Shown here: piece after piece, positions 46,710-59,281 of the stretch
Numbering within the stretch: position 1 is the stretch's first letter
Layout: each line of letters opens with the position of its first letter
NCBI GenBank assembly: GCA_033439765.1
Contig: JAULSN010000012.1
Coordinates: forward strand, 620,001-684,000
Source: Lasiosphaeria ovina
Taxonomy: Eukaryota > Ascomycota > Sordariomycetes > Sordariales > Lasiosphaeriaceae
Length of the DNA stretch: 64,000 bases
Direction: 5' to 3'
Translations under genes and position numbers: made by a program
Notes under the pieces: model-generated
The model's input: only the letters and a program-made list of their open reading frames with translations
Databases searched by the model: none
Told to the model about the DNA's origin: nothing

Positions 46710-47995
46710 ATGTTTATGGCCTCGAGAATCCAGACCCGCGCCTTCTCGGCGTCGGCCCGCAACGTCAGTGGCCCCCCTTCCCATCCAATGCACGCCCAGG
46801 TCCCGATTGACTTTCCATCACATCCCCACCCAGCCTCGCTGTCTCGAAGATGCAATTGACCGCTCTCCGTACTAACTTCCGGTCTCCAATGTACAGCTTT
46901 CCAAGGTCACCGTCCTCGGCGCTGCCGGCGGCATCGGCCAGCCGCTGTCCCTCCTCCTCAAGCTCAACCCCAGGGTCAGCGAGCTTGCCCTCTACGACAT
47001 CCGCGGAGCCCCTGGTATGTGCTCGCAACCACTCTCTACTGCCTTTGGTGTCGCAATTCGCAAAGGAACAGTGTTGAATGCAATTGCAATTGCAACTGCA
47101 ACTGCTGAGACAAGTCAAGAAAAAAACTAACCACGCTTTGTTCACCCCCGAATCAGGTGTCGCCGCCGATGTGTCTCATGTCAACACCAAGTCTACGGTC
47201 ACCGGCTACGACCCCACGCCCTCTGGGCTGGCCAGCGCGCTCAAGGGCTCAGACGTTGTGCTGATCCCCGCGGGCGTGCCGCGCAAGCCCGGCATGACGC
47301 GCGACGACCTGTTCAACACCAACGCGTCCATCGTGCGGGACCTAGCCAAGGCGTGCGCAGATTCGTGCCCCGAGGCCAACATCCTGGTCATCGCCAACCC
47401 GGTCAACTCGACCGTCCCCATCGTGGCCGAGATCTTCAAGGCGCGCGGCGTGTACAACCCCAAGCGGTTGTTCGGCGTGACGACGCTCGACGTGGTGCGC
47501 GCGTCGCGCTTCGTCAGCGAGAAGAAGGACACGGACCCGGCCGACGAGAACATCACGGTCGTCGGCGGCCACAGCGGCGTGACCATCGTGCCGCTGTTCA
47601 GCCAGAGCAACCACCCGGAGCTGTCGGCGGACGGCGACCTGGTGCACCGTGTGCAGTTTGGCGGTGACGAGGTGGTCAAGGCCAAGGACGGCGCCGGCTC
47701 GGCGACGCTCAGCATGGCCATGGCGGGCGCGCGCATGGCCGAGAGCGTGCTGCGGGCGGCGCAGGGCGAGAAGGGCGTGATTGAGCCCACGTTTGTCGAC
47801 AGCCCGCTGTACAAGGACCAGGGCATCGACTTCTTCAGCAGCAAGGTCGAGCTGGGCCCCAACGGCGTCGAGAAGATCCTGCCCCTCGGCAAGGTCGACG
47901 CTGCCGAGGAGGCCCTTCTCGAGGCCTGCTTCACCGACCTCAAGAAGAACATTGAGAAGGGCGTGGCCTTTGTCGCCTCCAACCCCGGCAAATAA
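46710..47995 (+). CDS. mdh: Mitochondrial malate dehydrogenase
   Basis: Exons 46710-46763, 46897-47014 and 47157-47995 join to 336 residues. The first exon encodes an Arg/Ser-rich presequence ([18 protein letters not shown]), consistent with mitochondrial import. The Rossmann motif [15 protein letters not shown] starts the mature enzyme, followed by the catalytic-loop and substrate Arg region [23 protein letters not shown] and [14 protein letters not shown] with the catalytic His. It interconverts malate and oxaloacetate with NAD in the TCA cycle. Intron 1 has a GTACTAACT branch site. Length matches the family. Confidence 0.96.
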
Positions 47996-48760
47996 GCGCG
48001 TCACCCCCGTGGCCAATATCAACCCCATAAAACAAACTCGAGCCAAATTCATTAACCTCGTGCGGGCGAGTCTCACCCAAGAGTGAAAGGGTACCTGGTG
48101 TGCGTGTGAGTGTGTGCGTATTTGTATGCGTCCGAGTGCTGAGAAGTAGGGAGCGACTGTATCAAGGCGGACAAGGACGATAGGAAAAGAGTGGAAGGAG
48201 AGAGGTTACCCGATCGGTGTGTGCTGAAACCCAAAGCACATGCTTGGAATCGGGTAGAAGAAAGGAGGAGAGGTGGTGGATCCGGAGTAGACTTGCTGTT
48301 TTTTTTTTCCATCTTTTTTCTACGTGAAAAAGAAAAACAAAGCATTAGAGGCACCTGGTGACTGTATCATACTTAGTTCCCCAACAGCTCCATTAGTGTA
48401 TTCGAATTCATCGCGTGTTTAAGCTAGATCTTGCGGCCCGTCCCATGAACGGATCGGATGAAAGGCACTAGGGAGTAATTGTGGTTGACCCACTTAACGA
48501 TTAAGAAGGTAACCAGCAAGAGAGACAACAAGACAGGGCAGACAACAAGACGGGCACGAACAAGCAACAACACCGGAAAACCTCTCATAACATCTTTTAT
48601 AAACCATTCACGCCGTAGAAGATGGCAGATCATCACCCAAGCCCCGTTCTTACTCAACAGTACAAGTACAGATTCATGGGTGTCGCTCTATGTCTACAAA
48701 CGAAACAATGCTAAATGATCGCCTCCCTCTCTCTCCCAACCCATCTACATGTAGTACCAT
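47996..48760. other. Convergent 3' region
   Basis: 3' flanks of malate dehydrogenase and SPF1. T/A runs near 48300 and a GT-rich patch near 48110; no gene. Confidence 0.5.
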
Positions 48761-51700
48761 CTAATTCTGCACCTGCTGCTGCTGCGCCGGGCCACCAACG
48801 CCCGACCACGCGCGCAGCTGAGCCGCGCGCGCTTCTATCCTGCGCTCCATCTCGGCAACCTTCTCGGCCTGTATCCTCTCCTCGGCCTCCTCCCTGAGGC
48901 GCAGGGCCTCGGCCTTGCGGGCGCGCTCGCGCTCGAGCTGGTCGGGGCGGCGCACGGCGATGTCGCGGGCCTGCAAATCACTAAAAAGGTACTTGAAGAC
49001 AACCTCGATGAGCCAGCAGGCGCCGTAGTCGAGCACCATGACGGCCGTCATGGTCGTCTTGAACTCGTCCTTGAACGGCACCAGCTTCATGGCCTGGTTG
49101 AGCTCGGGGATCAGCTCCGTCGAGCACGCGAACGCGATGCCCGTCACGCCCAGGATCCCGTAGAACATGCCCTTGTTCTCCGACAGCGACTCGCGGAAGG
49201 GGCGCCCCTGGTAGTTGACGGCGAACGTCGAGATCTGCTGGATCAGCTGTAGGAGATAGACGGCGCTGTTGAGGAGGGACGGGGCGAACTCGGCCTCGAG
49301 ATCGACGTCGATGCGGCTGAGGGACATGTGTCAGTGGATGGTCGGAGTGAAAGAAGAATGGAAGACTTACGGTGCGAGGAAATCGCAATACCGGGCGATG
49401 TAGATGAGCGTGGCGACGTGGACGGCAAACTGGCCGAGGATAGAACCGATGATGTAGAAGTTGAAGATGTTCGGCTGCGGTCTCTCCTTGGACAAGCCCT
49501 CGACAGACTTGGCCCGGGAGATTGACAGGAAACACACGCTCATGAGCATGCCGCTGATCGTGATCTGACCATCGCCAAACTTGATGCCTTCAAGATAAAG
49601 AACACTCAAGCTGTAGGCGCTGATGAGGCAGTTCAGGGCGAGGATCTTGTACATCTGGATTGTAGCCACAAGGGTGCAGCGTCCTTGGCGGATGATGTTG
49701 GGGATAGCAATGACGTTTCGGAGCTTGGACGTGAAGGGAGCAGCCACAGACGCATCGCCGAGCTTCAGCGAAGGGGGCTCGTCATCCATCTCGGCATCCA
49801 TCATGCTCTGCGTCAGCTTATCGGCCAGACCAGATGCCTTTTTGGCTGCCTCGGCCTGCTTGGCTTTCTTGGGGTCTTGGTTGATCAACTGCTGGGCCCC
49901 AGGGGAGGTAATTGTCTCGATGTCGGTGCCGTTGGCCTTGGCGAGCTCGGCGACAGTAACACCCTTCTTCTGCGCCTCGCGCTCCATGGCCTTGAGGTAA
50001 TGGGGATTCGAGGGTCCAGGCGGATACAGATGAGCGATGAGGACAGGGACGGGAGGAGCCGGTTGGTTCCAGCGGCCCATCAAGTCAGCCTGCTTCTGGT
50101 AGAGCTCCTTCATCTTGGTGTTGCGTGCATGCTCGGCAATGCGGGTCAGGTCCTGTGGGGTTCCGTTGAGCAGTGCAACGCCAATGTGGGCTTGCTTCAA
50201 CGCGCCAACATCATTGGTGCCGTCTCCTGCCATCAGCGTGTAGTAACCCATGTCCTTCAGTCCGAGGAGAATGTCTTCTTTCTGTTTAGGCGATACTCTG
50301 GCGTAAACCCAAGTATACCTGAGAATGGAGTTCCATCCAACCTGGCCCTTGATCTTGGCCAGGGCATATCCGGTGACACATAGGTCCTTGGTCTTGAGGA
50401 TCTCTGGGTCGATTGGCTTAGTGGGGTCAACATCGATGCGGATCTTGTCGTCGACGCTGCGCCAGACAAGCTTTTGTTCGCCCTCGGTGGTGTGTTCGGG
50501 GGAATCCAGAATGAGAACGTCACGGTCAACAATCTCGACCTCTTTGGCGACGTGGACAGCGGTGAGGGGGTTGTCTCCAGTGATCATGACCACGCGATGG
50601 CTGCTCTCGCTGAGCATCCGCACTGACTCCTTGGCGTCATCTTTGAGGGGGCACTGAAGGACCAAGAAGCCGGCGAATGTGAGGCCGGCCTCGACACTCT
50701 CGCGCTTGAGGTCGTTGATCTTGTGGGTGCCGAGTTCGTTGTCGGTGGTGAGGTGCTTGTATGCCAGCGACAGAACTCGGGAACCCCGGCGCGTGAAATA
50801 CTTGAAGGTCTCCTCGTAGTCTTTTGGAACAGTAACGAGCATCTTCATGATGGTCTCGGGCGCGCCCTTGACACTCACGAACGTGCCTTTGAGCTTCTTG
50901 CCGGTAGATTGGTCGGTGGCGTTGATGGAGGATACGGAGCTTTGGCGTTTCAATGCAGACGAAAATTGGAACCGTCGCTTGACCTGGACACTGCCGCTGG
51001 TTCGGGCATTGGGCAAGAGGGCAGGCTTGCTAGTAAGGACGTCGTTTTTACCAAGAACCCATCCCAAGGACGAGAGTGTTGCTTTCTCCATAGGGTCTCC
51101 CACAATGTCTCCCTCGTCCAACTTGACAAGGGCATGAGCTGTCGCCAGGACGAGGGTGGTTTCGATGCTAGTATCGTGGACAGGAGTAATGTGGCTGTGG
51201 GCGCCATCGGCCTCCCGGGGGGTGTTGGTGCCAGAATGACCAAGCCCAAGGCCCGCAATGCCCTCAACGACCAAGTCTTCACCGGTAAGAGTTCCCGTCT
51301 TGTCAAAGCACGCCACGTCGATACGGCCAGCAAAAGGAATGCGGAAGGGCTCGGTGCAGAAGATGGCGTACTTGGCGAGGGCGGCCAGACTGGTGTTGAC
51401 GGCAAGGCTGAGTTCCATGGGGAGCTCAGGGGGCACGACGCTCGTGACGATGAGAATGCAGTCGAGGAGGAGCTTGGATCGCTTGCGGTCCTTCTTGACG
51501 CCCTCGTCCCACACGTACCACGATGCAGCGATGGCGAAAACCAAGAGGAACAGGATAAAGAACAGGGCCTCGGCGTTACCCGCAGACACGCGTTCTGTCG
51601 AGTAGATCATGGTCCGAACCAGGCTGCCCTGGGACGTCTCGAATCCGGTCTTGGTAACGATAGCCATGGCACCGTTATCTGGTGGCGCAGGGACACCCGA

Positions 51701-52859
51701 AGCAAGCTTCGGCCTTTCCTCTTCGGTGTTGCCGTGGGTGATCTGGAGCACCTTGGTGCCGCCCCAGAGAAACGAGTTCTTGTCGAGGCCATCGGCATCA
51801 ATGGGCGCGTCACCTGGGCGGAGCTGTACCGAGTCCTTCAAAAGCGGGGTGCTCTCGCCGGACAGCATGGCCTCGTTCACAATGGCGGCTCCCTCCACCA
51901 AGAGCATATCGCAGGCCACTCCGCCGTCTTCCTTGGTGCGCGAGACAGAGACCAGGTCGCCGGGCAGGAGCTTGTCGCTCTGGATCTCAGTCCACTTGCC
52001 AAGGCGGTAGACGAACAGGCCATAGGGCTTGATGCTCATGCTACGGAACTCGTTCATGGTGCGCTGGCGCTGCCACACAACCGTGCTCTCGAACATGATG
52101 AGCATGAAGAGGGTGAAGAGCGAGTAGTACCAGTACTCGTCGAGCAGCCAGAGACCGACGCAGAAGATCTGGAAAACGAAGAAGGGCGCCACGGCATGTT
52201 CCTTGAACAGCTCCGTAAAAGTTGGGACGGGGATGTCGAAAGTATTGGTGCCATAATGCTGTTCGAGGCGCTGAACCTCGGCAGCAGTCGTGATACCCTT
52301 GGACTTTTGGAAGTGCTCGAGTTTCGGCTCGTTGTCGATCTCGTACGTGAGGGTCCGGAAGGTCTTGGTCGTGGTGTCGAAGAGGAAGTTGCGTTTCTGG
52401 AAGAAGAAGGAGGTGTTCTTCTGTTTGTTACAGCGCGTCAAAGCGGCGAGGTTAGCATATGCGACTTCGAGATGCGGAAGATGTTTGTTGGGTGGTTACC
52501 TTGTCGCGCACAATCTTGCAAATCTCGGCGGCGCCGGCATTCGCGATGGGGATGACCTTGATCAGCTCGGCCTCCTCGACGGAGCGGGCTCTCCGGGCGG
52601 TGAAGCGGGCGTTCAGGTTCACGCTCCAGTGGGTGCAGAGCCAGACCAGCGACTGGACGGTGATGATGGTGCCAACCCAGACAAACGTCCACTCGGGGGC
52701 CTGGATGTGCTTCTCGTAGAGCTCAGGGCTCAGGTAGAATCGCAGGAAGATAGGCCATATTATAGCAAACGGCCAGATGTAGGCGTGTCGCTGCAGGGGC
52801 AGCGGGCGGAGGAGTTCGGCGGATTGGATCTGCGCGTTGTCGACGAAGGGCGGCGCCAT
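48761..52859 (-). CDS. SPF1: P5A-type ATPase Spf1 (ER transmembrane-helix dislocase)
   Basis: Exons 52859-52500, 52420-49371 and 49316-48761 join to 1321 residues. The N-terminal hydrophobic pair and cytosolic part precede a P-type core: actuator LSGEST, the P5A-type transmembrane motif VVPPELPMELS, the phosphorylated Asp493 in CFDKTGTLTGED, the TGDNPLTA hinge and GDGTNDVGALKQAHIG. The C-terminus has the further membrane helices and a charged Arg/Glu/Ala-rich tail. P5A ATPases sit in the ER and remove mis-inserted membrane helices, with effects on sterol, glycosylation and manganese balance. Only two introns, both with good ends and phases; the gene is intact. A 610-codon antisense frame is a by-product. 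Confidence 0.96.
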
Positions 52860-54529
52860 GGCGGCGGGAGCCTGGGGACTCTATAGAGCCCGGAGCGTTG
52901 CCAGGAGGCGGCCGTGTCGTGCAAACAGCCTAAGGGACGGGAGAGATCACTCGCCTACAGTCGCGGCATTGATGTCTCTCGTCAATGGCGTTGCGAGCTG
53001 TCGTCGGTGATGGGCGGAGAGGGGCGATGGGAAGGGAAATGTTGAGATACGAATATGTGGCCAGGTGCCAGGTCGACTCCGTAATCTGCGTGTGGGCTGC
53101 TTCTTTTTGCGCCTATTCCGGTCCAGGCAGGTCCCTGTCGCGGCCCCCAGCTCCCACACGTGCACGGTGCACGGCCAGAATCGCCGCGGAGCTCGCCGAA
53201 GAATAACCGTTCAGGGTTAGGTGTCCCCCTGCCAAGTCAGCCAAGCACATGCATGTGCTGAATAAACAGCCAGCCATAACTGCCAACGCCAACCCAACTA
53301 ATTAATTGCCTTGCGATCAGAGAAAACTTTAAATCCCTAAGCTTAATATTGTCACACAATTATTTATATACTAAAGTATGGTAGTTACTCACAACCTTGT
53401 ACATACCGAGTATTTCTGCTTTTCTAGTTGGAGTTTTGGGTTGACGTTTTGACACTGGGCGCCATATAAAACCTTCAATGTCAGATTCAAGGGAGCGTCT
53501 GAGAAGGTTCGGAACCACGCCAGGCTTTGGGTTCCAAACTAAAATACAGTAATTATACTTATTATCAGTTGCCAGTTAATTCCGGATTTCAAGAGACATT
53601 AAGTGTGTCCCAGATACTTTATTGTCGATGATCTCTCTACACTTAAAAGTTACTAATTAACCTCAGGGGAAAGTCTAAACAGTTCTTTACCCTCGCTATT
53701 CTATCTTGATTTTGATGGAACCTGCCACAGTATATGTCTGGTAATTTTGTATATATTTAGCTGATACCAATATCAGAACTTAACCCCGGCTGAAATACTC
53801 GGCATATGCGCCTGTCGTGGTGTGGCACACCTTCAAGTCAAGATCTAGCATAAGGTAAAGTCGCAACTCGTCCCTTAACCGTATTAAAGAACCACCAAGG
53901 CAGAAAGAAAAATGGCATGTCGGATTCGGTGCTGCGAGATTTAGATATCTAAAAAAGACACGTACCAGCAACTGCGTTCCCGCCGGACGTGCAATAACGG
54001 TGGTAAGTTCTATTATTACCATCCAGGTCTAGACTAGAATATATACGTAGAGTCCAGTCCTCTACCCATCACCACTTAACATCTACTAATGTATGTGCTC
54101 GAAAACAGCAAAACAACAAGAGTTCCTCCCTGCTCGGCCACGACAAACTGTCCTTGGCGAGCATATAATTATCATCCATCATCACTCTTCGCGTCCCCTA
54201 AAGTCATGTTAGGTATCCTTGCATTAATTGTGTGACAAGGGGAATAAAAAAAAGAAAACAGCGATTCAGCGGGTGCCGCCTAGGAATTCCCCAGCATGAA
54301 GCATAGGCGCCGGTGCTGTAGGGAGGAACACAAGGTAGGTACGTACTCGGGGTAGAAAACAAATAGCCGACACATATTCCACTCATTAAGGGCAACCGTG
54401 TGAAACAGGATGGATGCGCCTTCCTTGTATGTTGAATGACACTGAAAGGGACATGAGAAACGTAATTTCAGGGCGACAACGAGCATGTGCGGGTGACAGA
54501 TCCATTTACCACTGCTCGCCTACACCCCG
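52860..54529. other. AT-rich non-coding region, possibly decayed transposon
   Basis: From about 53270 to 54080 the sequence becomes very rich in TA, TTA and TAA with no open frame. That is typical of old RIP-mutated repeats, but no element could be named. Promoter of SPF1 lies at the left end. Confidence 0.4.
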
Positions 54530-56203
54530 TCACTCGACGAGAGTCTCGATCGGCTGCTGCATCTGGCTTCCCGAGCGCCTCATGCCGGCGCGGCTCGGCG
54601 GGCGGTAGTAGACGGACGGCTCGTAGTTGACATTGCTGGTAATGTCCTCGCGCGCCGGGCGGATGTACTCGGCGATGCGCTGCGTGATGCTGCCCTGCCT
54701 GCGCAGTGTGCGAGCGGGTTGTTGCGACTCTCCCATCCGCGATCCAGGCCGCTGGAACGCGTCGTCGACCCCCATGACGATGGGCGGCTGCGCCTGGCGG
54801 GTGGATGTACCCTTCTTCTCGAGAGCCTTCTCGGCCTCGTAGCCGCTGGCGTCGAAGCTCGGTGCCCAGCTCGCGCGCTTGGCATGTCCCCGGCGAAAGG
54901 GCTGCTGTTCGTCGCCCCCGCCAAGCGCGAAGTGGCCGCTGTCGCGACGCGACCCGCCGCCGCGGCTGCTCTTACTCCTGCTCTCGCCCCCCGGCGGGGT
55001 TTGACCCGCCACGGCCGTCGACCCGGCGCTGATGTCGGCCGAGGACCTGGCCGAGGCGTACTGCAGGTGGGGGCTCGGCTTGAGCACGGCAGAGCGCTGC
55101 GAGATGCTGCGCAGAATCTGCTCGCGGTGCGCGCGGTCTTCGGCTTGGGCGCGGGCGAGAAAGCTCTCGTAGTCGCTGGATGGAGCAGCGTCGGTGTCGG
55201 GGTGGGGTTCCGGTTCGTATCCGACCACGCCGGCGGCGGCGGTTGTGGAAGTTCTCGTGTCGAGGACGTGGGGTTCAGGGGATGGCGCCCGAGGCAATCT
55301 GCGTGCCGCCGCTGCAGCCTGCTGCATGGGCGACTGCACCTGCAAAGCTTCCCAGGCGTGTTCTGCTATCGTATAGGAATCGCGGCTCGGCCGGGACCTC
55401 GAGTGCCGCGGCGGTGACGCATTCTTGCCAGCTCTTAGCTCGGCTCTCGGCGCGGCTTTCGGCGATTCCTTCTCGCGGCGCTTCGAACGTGACTGGGTTC
55501 GAAGTGCAGGAGCCCCTACCTCGGTCTCCTCCAAAGTCTGCAGCAGGGGCGGAGACCGCCGCGGCCTCACGAGTACATCGGCATTGTTCTCGGGAGACGG
55601 AATCGCGGACCGGGCTTCACTCAAGGTGCGGCGCGGTGGCGACGACGTGGGCGACACCACTAAGCGTTCAAAATCGGCGGCGGCATGCCTGGGTGTGTAA
55701 ACAAACTGGGACTTGGATTCTTCTGGGGACGGGCTCAGGCTGCCGCTCGGGATCTTCTGCCACGATCTTATTCGATCCCGAAAGCTGGCCCTCTTTTTGA
55801 GACCTGGGGTTGGCATTTTGGGGTCTAGCGTCGCTGCAGGCTGCGCCTGGGCGCCTCGTTCAGTGGTTCGTTGCGATTGAGGTTGTGGCTCAGGGTATGG
55901 TGAATTCAGGGGTGATTGTGCCAGAGAACCCCCGGATTCTGCGGGCTTCAGCTCCTCGTTCAAGCTGTGGATGAGGGCCGTCTGCTCGGACGAGTCTGCG
56001 CCGGCTCGCTGGCGCGACGGCTTGCTGCCATTTGTACTTTTTGCGCGCTGCAACAGACGGCCGAAGACTCCCGAGTTGCCATCCTTCCTCTCCCTCTTCT
56101 TCTTGTTAGGCTTTCCGATATCAACCCCTGTGCTGCTGGCCATGGCTCTATCCCTGTCAGAGCTATTGCCGTCCCTGGTCTTGCGCTCTTGTTGTTTGGA
56201 CAT
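54530..56203 (-). CDS. Disordered Ser/Arg/Pro-rich protein
   Basis: 557 residues from the ATG at 56203; an in-frame ATG at 56275 would add 24. No introns. The chain is low-complexity with many Ser, Arg, Pro, Gln and Glu. It contains basic-rich segments (NKKKRERK, RSKRREKE) that could be nuclear signals, SPxx motifs suggesting phosphorylation, and a better conserved-looking C-terminus (QGSITQRIAEYIRP, EPSVYYRPPSRAG). No catalytic domain. Probably a scaffold or regulatory protein; function unknown. Confidence 0.65.
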   Translation of the reverse strand: MSKQQERKTRDGNSSDRDRAMASSTGVDIGKPNKKKRERKDGNSGVFGRLLQRAKSTNGSKPSRQRAGADSSEQTALIHSLNEELKPAESGGSLAQSPLNSPYPEPQPQSQRTTERGAQAQPAATLDPKMPTPGLKKRASFRDRIRSWQKIPSGSLSPSPEESKSQFVYTPRHAAADFERLVVSPTSSPPRRTLSEARSAIPSPENNADVLVRPRRSPPLLQTLEETEVGAPALRTQSRSKRREKESPKAAPRAELRAGKNASPPRHSRSRPSRDSYTIAEHAWEALQVQSPMQQAAAAARRLPRAPSPEPHVLDTRTSTTAAAGVVGYEPEPHPDTDAAPSSDYESFLARAQAEDRAHREQILRSISQRSAVLKPSPHLQYASARSSADISAGSTAVAGQTPPGGESRSKSSRGGGSRRDSGHFALGGGDEQQPFRRGHAKRASWAPSFDASGYEAEKALEKKGTSTRQAQPPIVMGVDDAFQRPGSRMGESQQPARTLRRQGSITQRIAEYIRPAREDITSNVNYEPSVYYRPPSRAGMRRSGSQMQQPIETLVE

Positions 56204-57493
56204 CGCAGTCGGGTCCCGTCGGGTGTGACGTCGACTGGCGGTGTTAAGCTCTGCGATCTGCGGTTGGGGGCGCAACTAAACTTCTAACGGACCATTAAAT
56301 GCGTGGGTGACCCGGGCCCCTGCAGATGTCTTTTCACTGACCCCAAATCTTGTTTTCGTTGCATGAGGCAGCTCGAGCTACTCCGTACTTGGAAGACGAG
56401 CGCTTTTACAACTCTCAACGCAGACTTTATTCGTGGGCGGCCAGCAAATTTGAAGGAGGACACCTGGGCCTTCTTGAATCAAACCTGCCAACCCGCCACC
56501 CCCTGCGAGGCGTAAGCGGCTGGACCATGTTCGATTGGGAGTCATGGAAAGCTTCCCAATCTCAGGTGACCGTCCCTTTTCTCAGTGTCGGTATTCGGTA
56601 GGTGCTTAAGGCTCTTTTGCCCTGCCCTTTCGCCACCAGAGTGAGAAAAGGTTGCCGAATCAGACGCGAATCCAGAGCAAACTTCCCCGCCATGGTCGTG
56701 TCGCACCAACTCCCCACGAATGAGCTGCATGGGATGTCGGGGGAGTTGGGAGGGGTAGCTTCCTGGCCCCTGTCCCCAGGCAACTAAGCTCGCCGCAGCC
56801 CGAAGGCCTGCAGCTATCAAGCCCTGCGACGATCCTCATCCGATATCGTGATAATATTCCATAACCGGACAGACAGTTCCGAGAAAATGAATCACTTTGG
56901 ACGGTCAACGGGTTCAAATCCCGAAGCTTCTCGAGATGCTCCGACGCTATTCGTGAGTTGGCATAGTCACTTGTAACGGGCAATGGCGGCGCGACGATTG
57001 AGGAATGCCTCGGGTTGGGAAAAACGAGGGGCCGCTGTCTCAATACCCAGTGCCCACCATCAAGACCTGGGGAGACGGTGTCGCGGCACGGCAGCACCTG
57101 GGACACGACTGGCCACACCCACTTCCCCGAGACAGGACACTCGAGCGAGCCGAACACGGTCTATCTTCTGCAGTCTGTGTCTTCTGCAGTCTGTATCTCC
57201 TGCAGTCTGTATCTTCTGTAAAGGCGAATGTCCATCATGACTGCATGGGGTAGGTATGGCAGGGATTGCGCACAAGCGAGCAGCCTGGGTCCCCTGCAGG
57301 AGGGGCACCAACAGGAAGCTTGTTGTGAGCGAGCGGAACAAATCCTGACCCACACCGGTCTCGGGCCCTGTCATCACGTGTGCAAATTTCCACAACTGAC
57401 CCCAGCATGGATGCTTTGGCTTTCATTTTTCGCCAATTCAACATTTCTTTCGATAAGCGACGCAACTTTGAAGCTGATAAAAAAGGCACCAAA
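56204..57493. other. Divergent intergenic region
   Basis: Upstream regions of the disordered protein and the MFS gene. A 16-nt unit is repeated three times at 57165-57212. Short frames have no support. Confidence 0.45.
57165..57212. repeat. Three tandem 16-nt units
   Basis: cttctgcagtctgtgt / cttctgcagtctgtat / ctcctgcagtctgtat, followed by a partial unit, about 280 bp upstream of the MFS start. Could be a regulatory repeat or a neutral microsatellite. Confidence 0.85.
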
Positions 57494-59118
57494 ATGGCTT
57501 CCTATAACACAGACGCGTCGGAAATTTCCCCCCTCCTCTCCCCTTCGGCCAGCGATGACGATTGTGATAGTCAACCAAAGCGTCTTGGATTTCTGTCGCG
57601 ACAGCCCTCCCGGACCATCATCGTCATTCTCGTTCTGCTCTATCTGGTTTTTCTCGACCTCGGCTATGAGCTCATCCAACCAGCGCAAACCCGTGTCCTT
57701 GAGAGGATATTTTGTAAACTGTACTACCAAGAGCACGACCCAAGCCTCATTGGAAGCGATGGCAGAGATGGTGTCGACGAGAAGTGGTGCAAGGTGGGCC
57801 AGGTCCAAGGCGAGGTAGCTATGCTGAAGGGCTGGTAGATTGCCTTTGACAGTATCGGCAGTGAGATTTCCAACCTTACTCATCTTAAGACTCTGGATTA
57901 TTGACGCTAACAGGCTGGTTTCCTAGTGTTGATATTTTCGGTCCCATGGGCCTACGTCGCAGACTCGTACGGCCGCAAACCGGTTATTGTGCTTCTCTCC
58001 CTCGCGGTTTTTGCTAAATACGCATACGTTCAGCTCATCTGTTACCTTGGGGGGGCTGCACCACTCAAGTTGACATGGCTTTCTGTCTTGCATACCGTCT
58101 TCGGCGGTAGTGTCACCGTCGGTACCGCCCTTATATACACTATCATATCCGATGTTCTTCCAAAGCATGAAAGGTTTGTTACTTAATTATACCCGCCAAA
58201 GACGACTCAAAGTAACCAAAAAAAACCCCCCCCCTTAGACTAGCCTTTTTTTTTCAGGTGACGGCGGCAACCATCGCGACACAGTTCCTTGGCTCGCTCA
58301 TCAGCGCCGCACTTATGCTGTGGGACCCCTGGATACCAATGCTTCTCGGCCTTGGTATCGAATTTCTCGGCATACTTGCGTTGTTATTCATTCCTGAAAC
58401 CTTAAGCTACGACGACTCATCAGTCTCCCCAACCCCTGATTCCACGTCGGCATTGTCAACTCCTACTACCTTGATCTCTCGGCCTTCGCTCTGGCGAAAG
58501 GTGTCTGCCCGCGCCCACCGCTCGCTGTCCTTTCTGACATCAGACATCCGAATACTCTTGATTGTCTCCACTTTCCACGTTCATATGCTTTTCAACAATC
58601 GAGATGTGATGCTCCAACACATCTCGGCCCGTTATAATATAACACTGGCATACGCCACGGCACTCGTATCCATCCGCTCGGGTCTTGCCTTCCTCCTCTG
58701 CGTCATAGTTCTGCCCATTGTCAACCTCTATTCCCGGAATCGGTTCGGGTCGCAGCTTTCTGACCTTGTTCTCACCCGGATCAGTGCCGTCTTTCTCTCT
58801 GTCGGCTTCTTGGGGGTGGGCCTGGCGCCCAATCTGCCGCTCCTGATAGCAGGCCTGGTGATCAACTCGCTTAGCTGGGGCCTGTTCTCTTTCCTGAGAA
58901 GCTTGTCGACTAGCCTCGTTGAAGCACACCACGTCGCGCGGCTGAACAGTTTAATTGGCGTCATCGATACGGCTGGGTTGATGGTGGGGAGTCCACTGCT
59001 CGCCATTCTGTTCACGTGGGGAATGGACCTACACGGGCAGTGGTCTGGTTTGCCCTTTCTGGTCTGCGCCGGTGTTGTTGCGATTCTTACATTGATATTG
59101 ACGCGAGTTAGCGTCTAA
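57494..59118 (+). pseudogene. MFS transporter interrupted by one in-frame TAG
   Basis: Exons 57494-57860, 57927-58177 and 58258-59118 join to a 492-codon frame with 12-helix MFS character: acidic DSQPKRLGF before the first helix, ADSYGRKP as the signature loop, and hydrophobic helices to the end. Codon 115 (57836-57838) is TAG, at the place where related transporters commonly have Gln (GWQxxFD); the frame continues as IAFDSIG and rejoins after a good intron (donor GTGAGA, branch CTAAC, acceptor CCTAG). No alternative splice removes the stop in frame. The exon 2-3 junction needs a weak donor (GTTACT); the stronger GTTTGT would break the frame. Likely inactivated, or a sequencing error. It is convergent with the CmcJ-type gene and may be its transport partner. 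Confidence 0.7.
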
Positions 59119-59281
59119 GTAGACGAGACACAGCGGTCAACGAAATTCCAGATGGAGTGATTGTCACGGTCATGACACTACGCACTTGGAACAAAGTTGG
59201 CGCACGTTTTGCTATAAATTAGAGCGAATTGAATCCAAAGACACCTGATTCCGGCACTCACTTCCTCCCTATCCGAAGAAT

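Noticed and set aside
50723..52555. 610-codon plus-strand frame
   Set aside because: Exactly antisense to the conserved SPF1 exon; no domain content; produced by GC-rich codon bias.
56880..56960. tRNA-like GGGTTCAAATCCC element
   Set aside because: The 7-nt sequence after it has no upstream partner for an acceptor stem, the T stem has only four pairs, and no anticodon arm could be folded.
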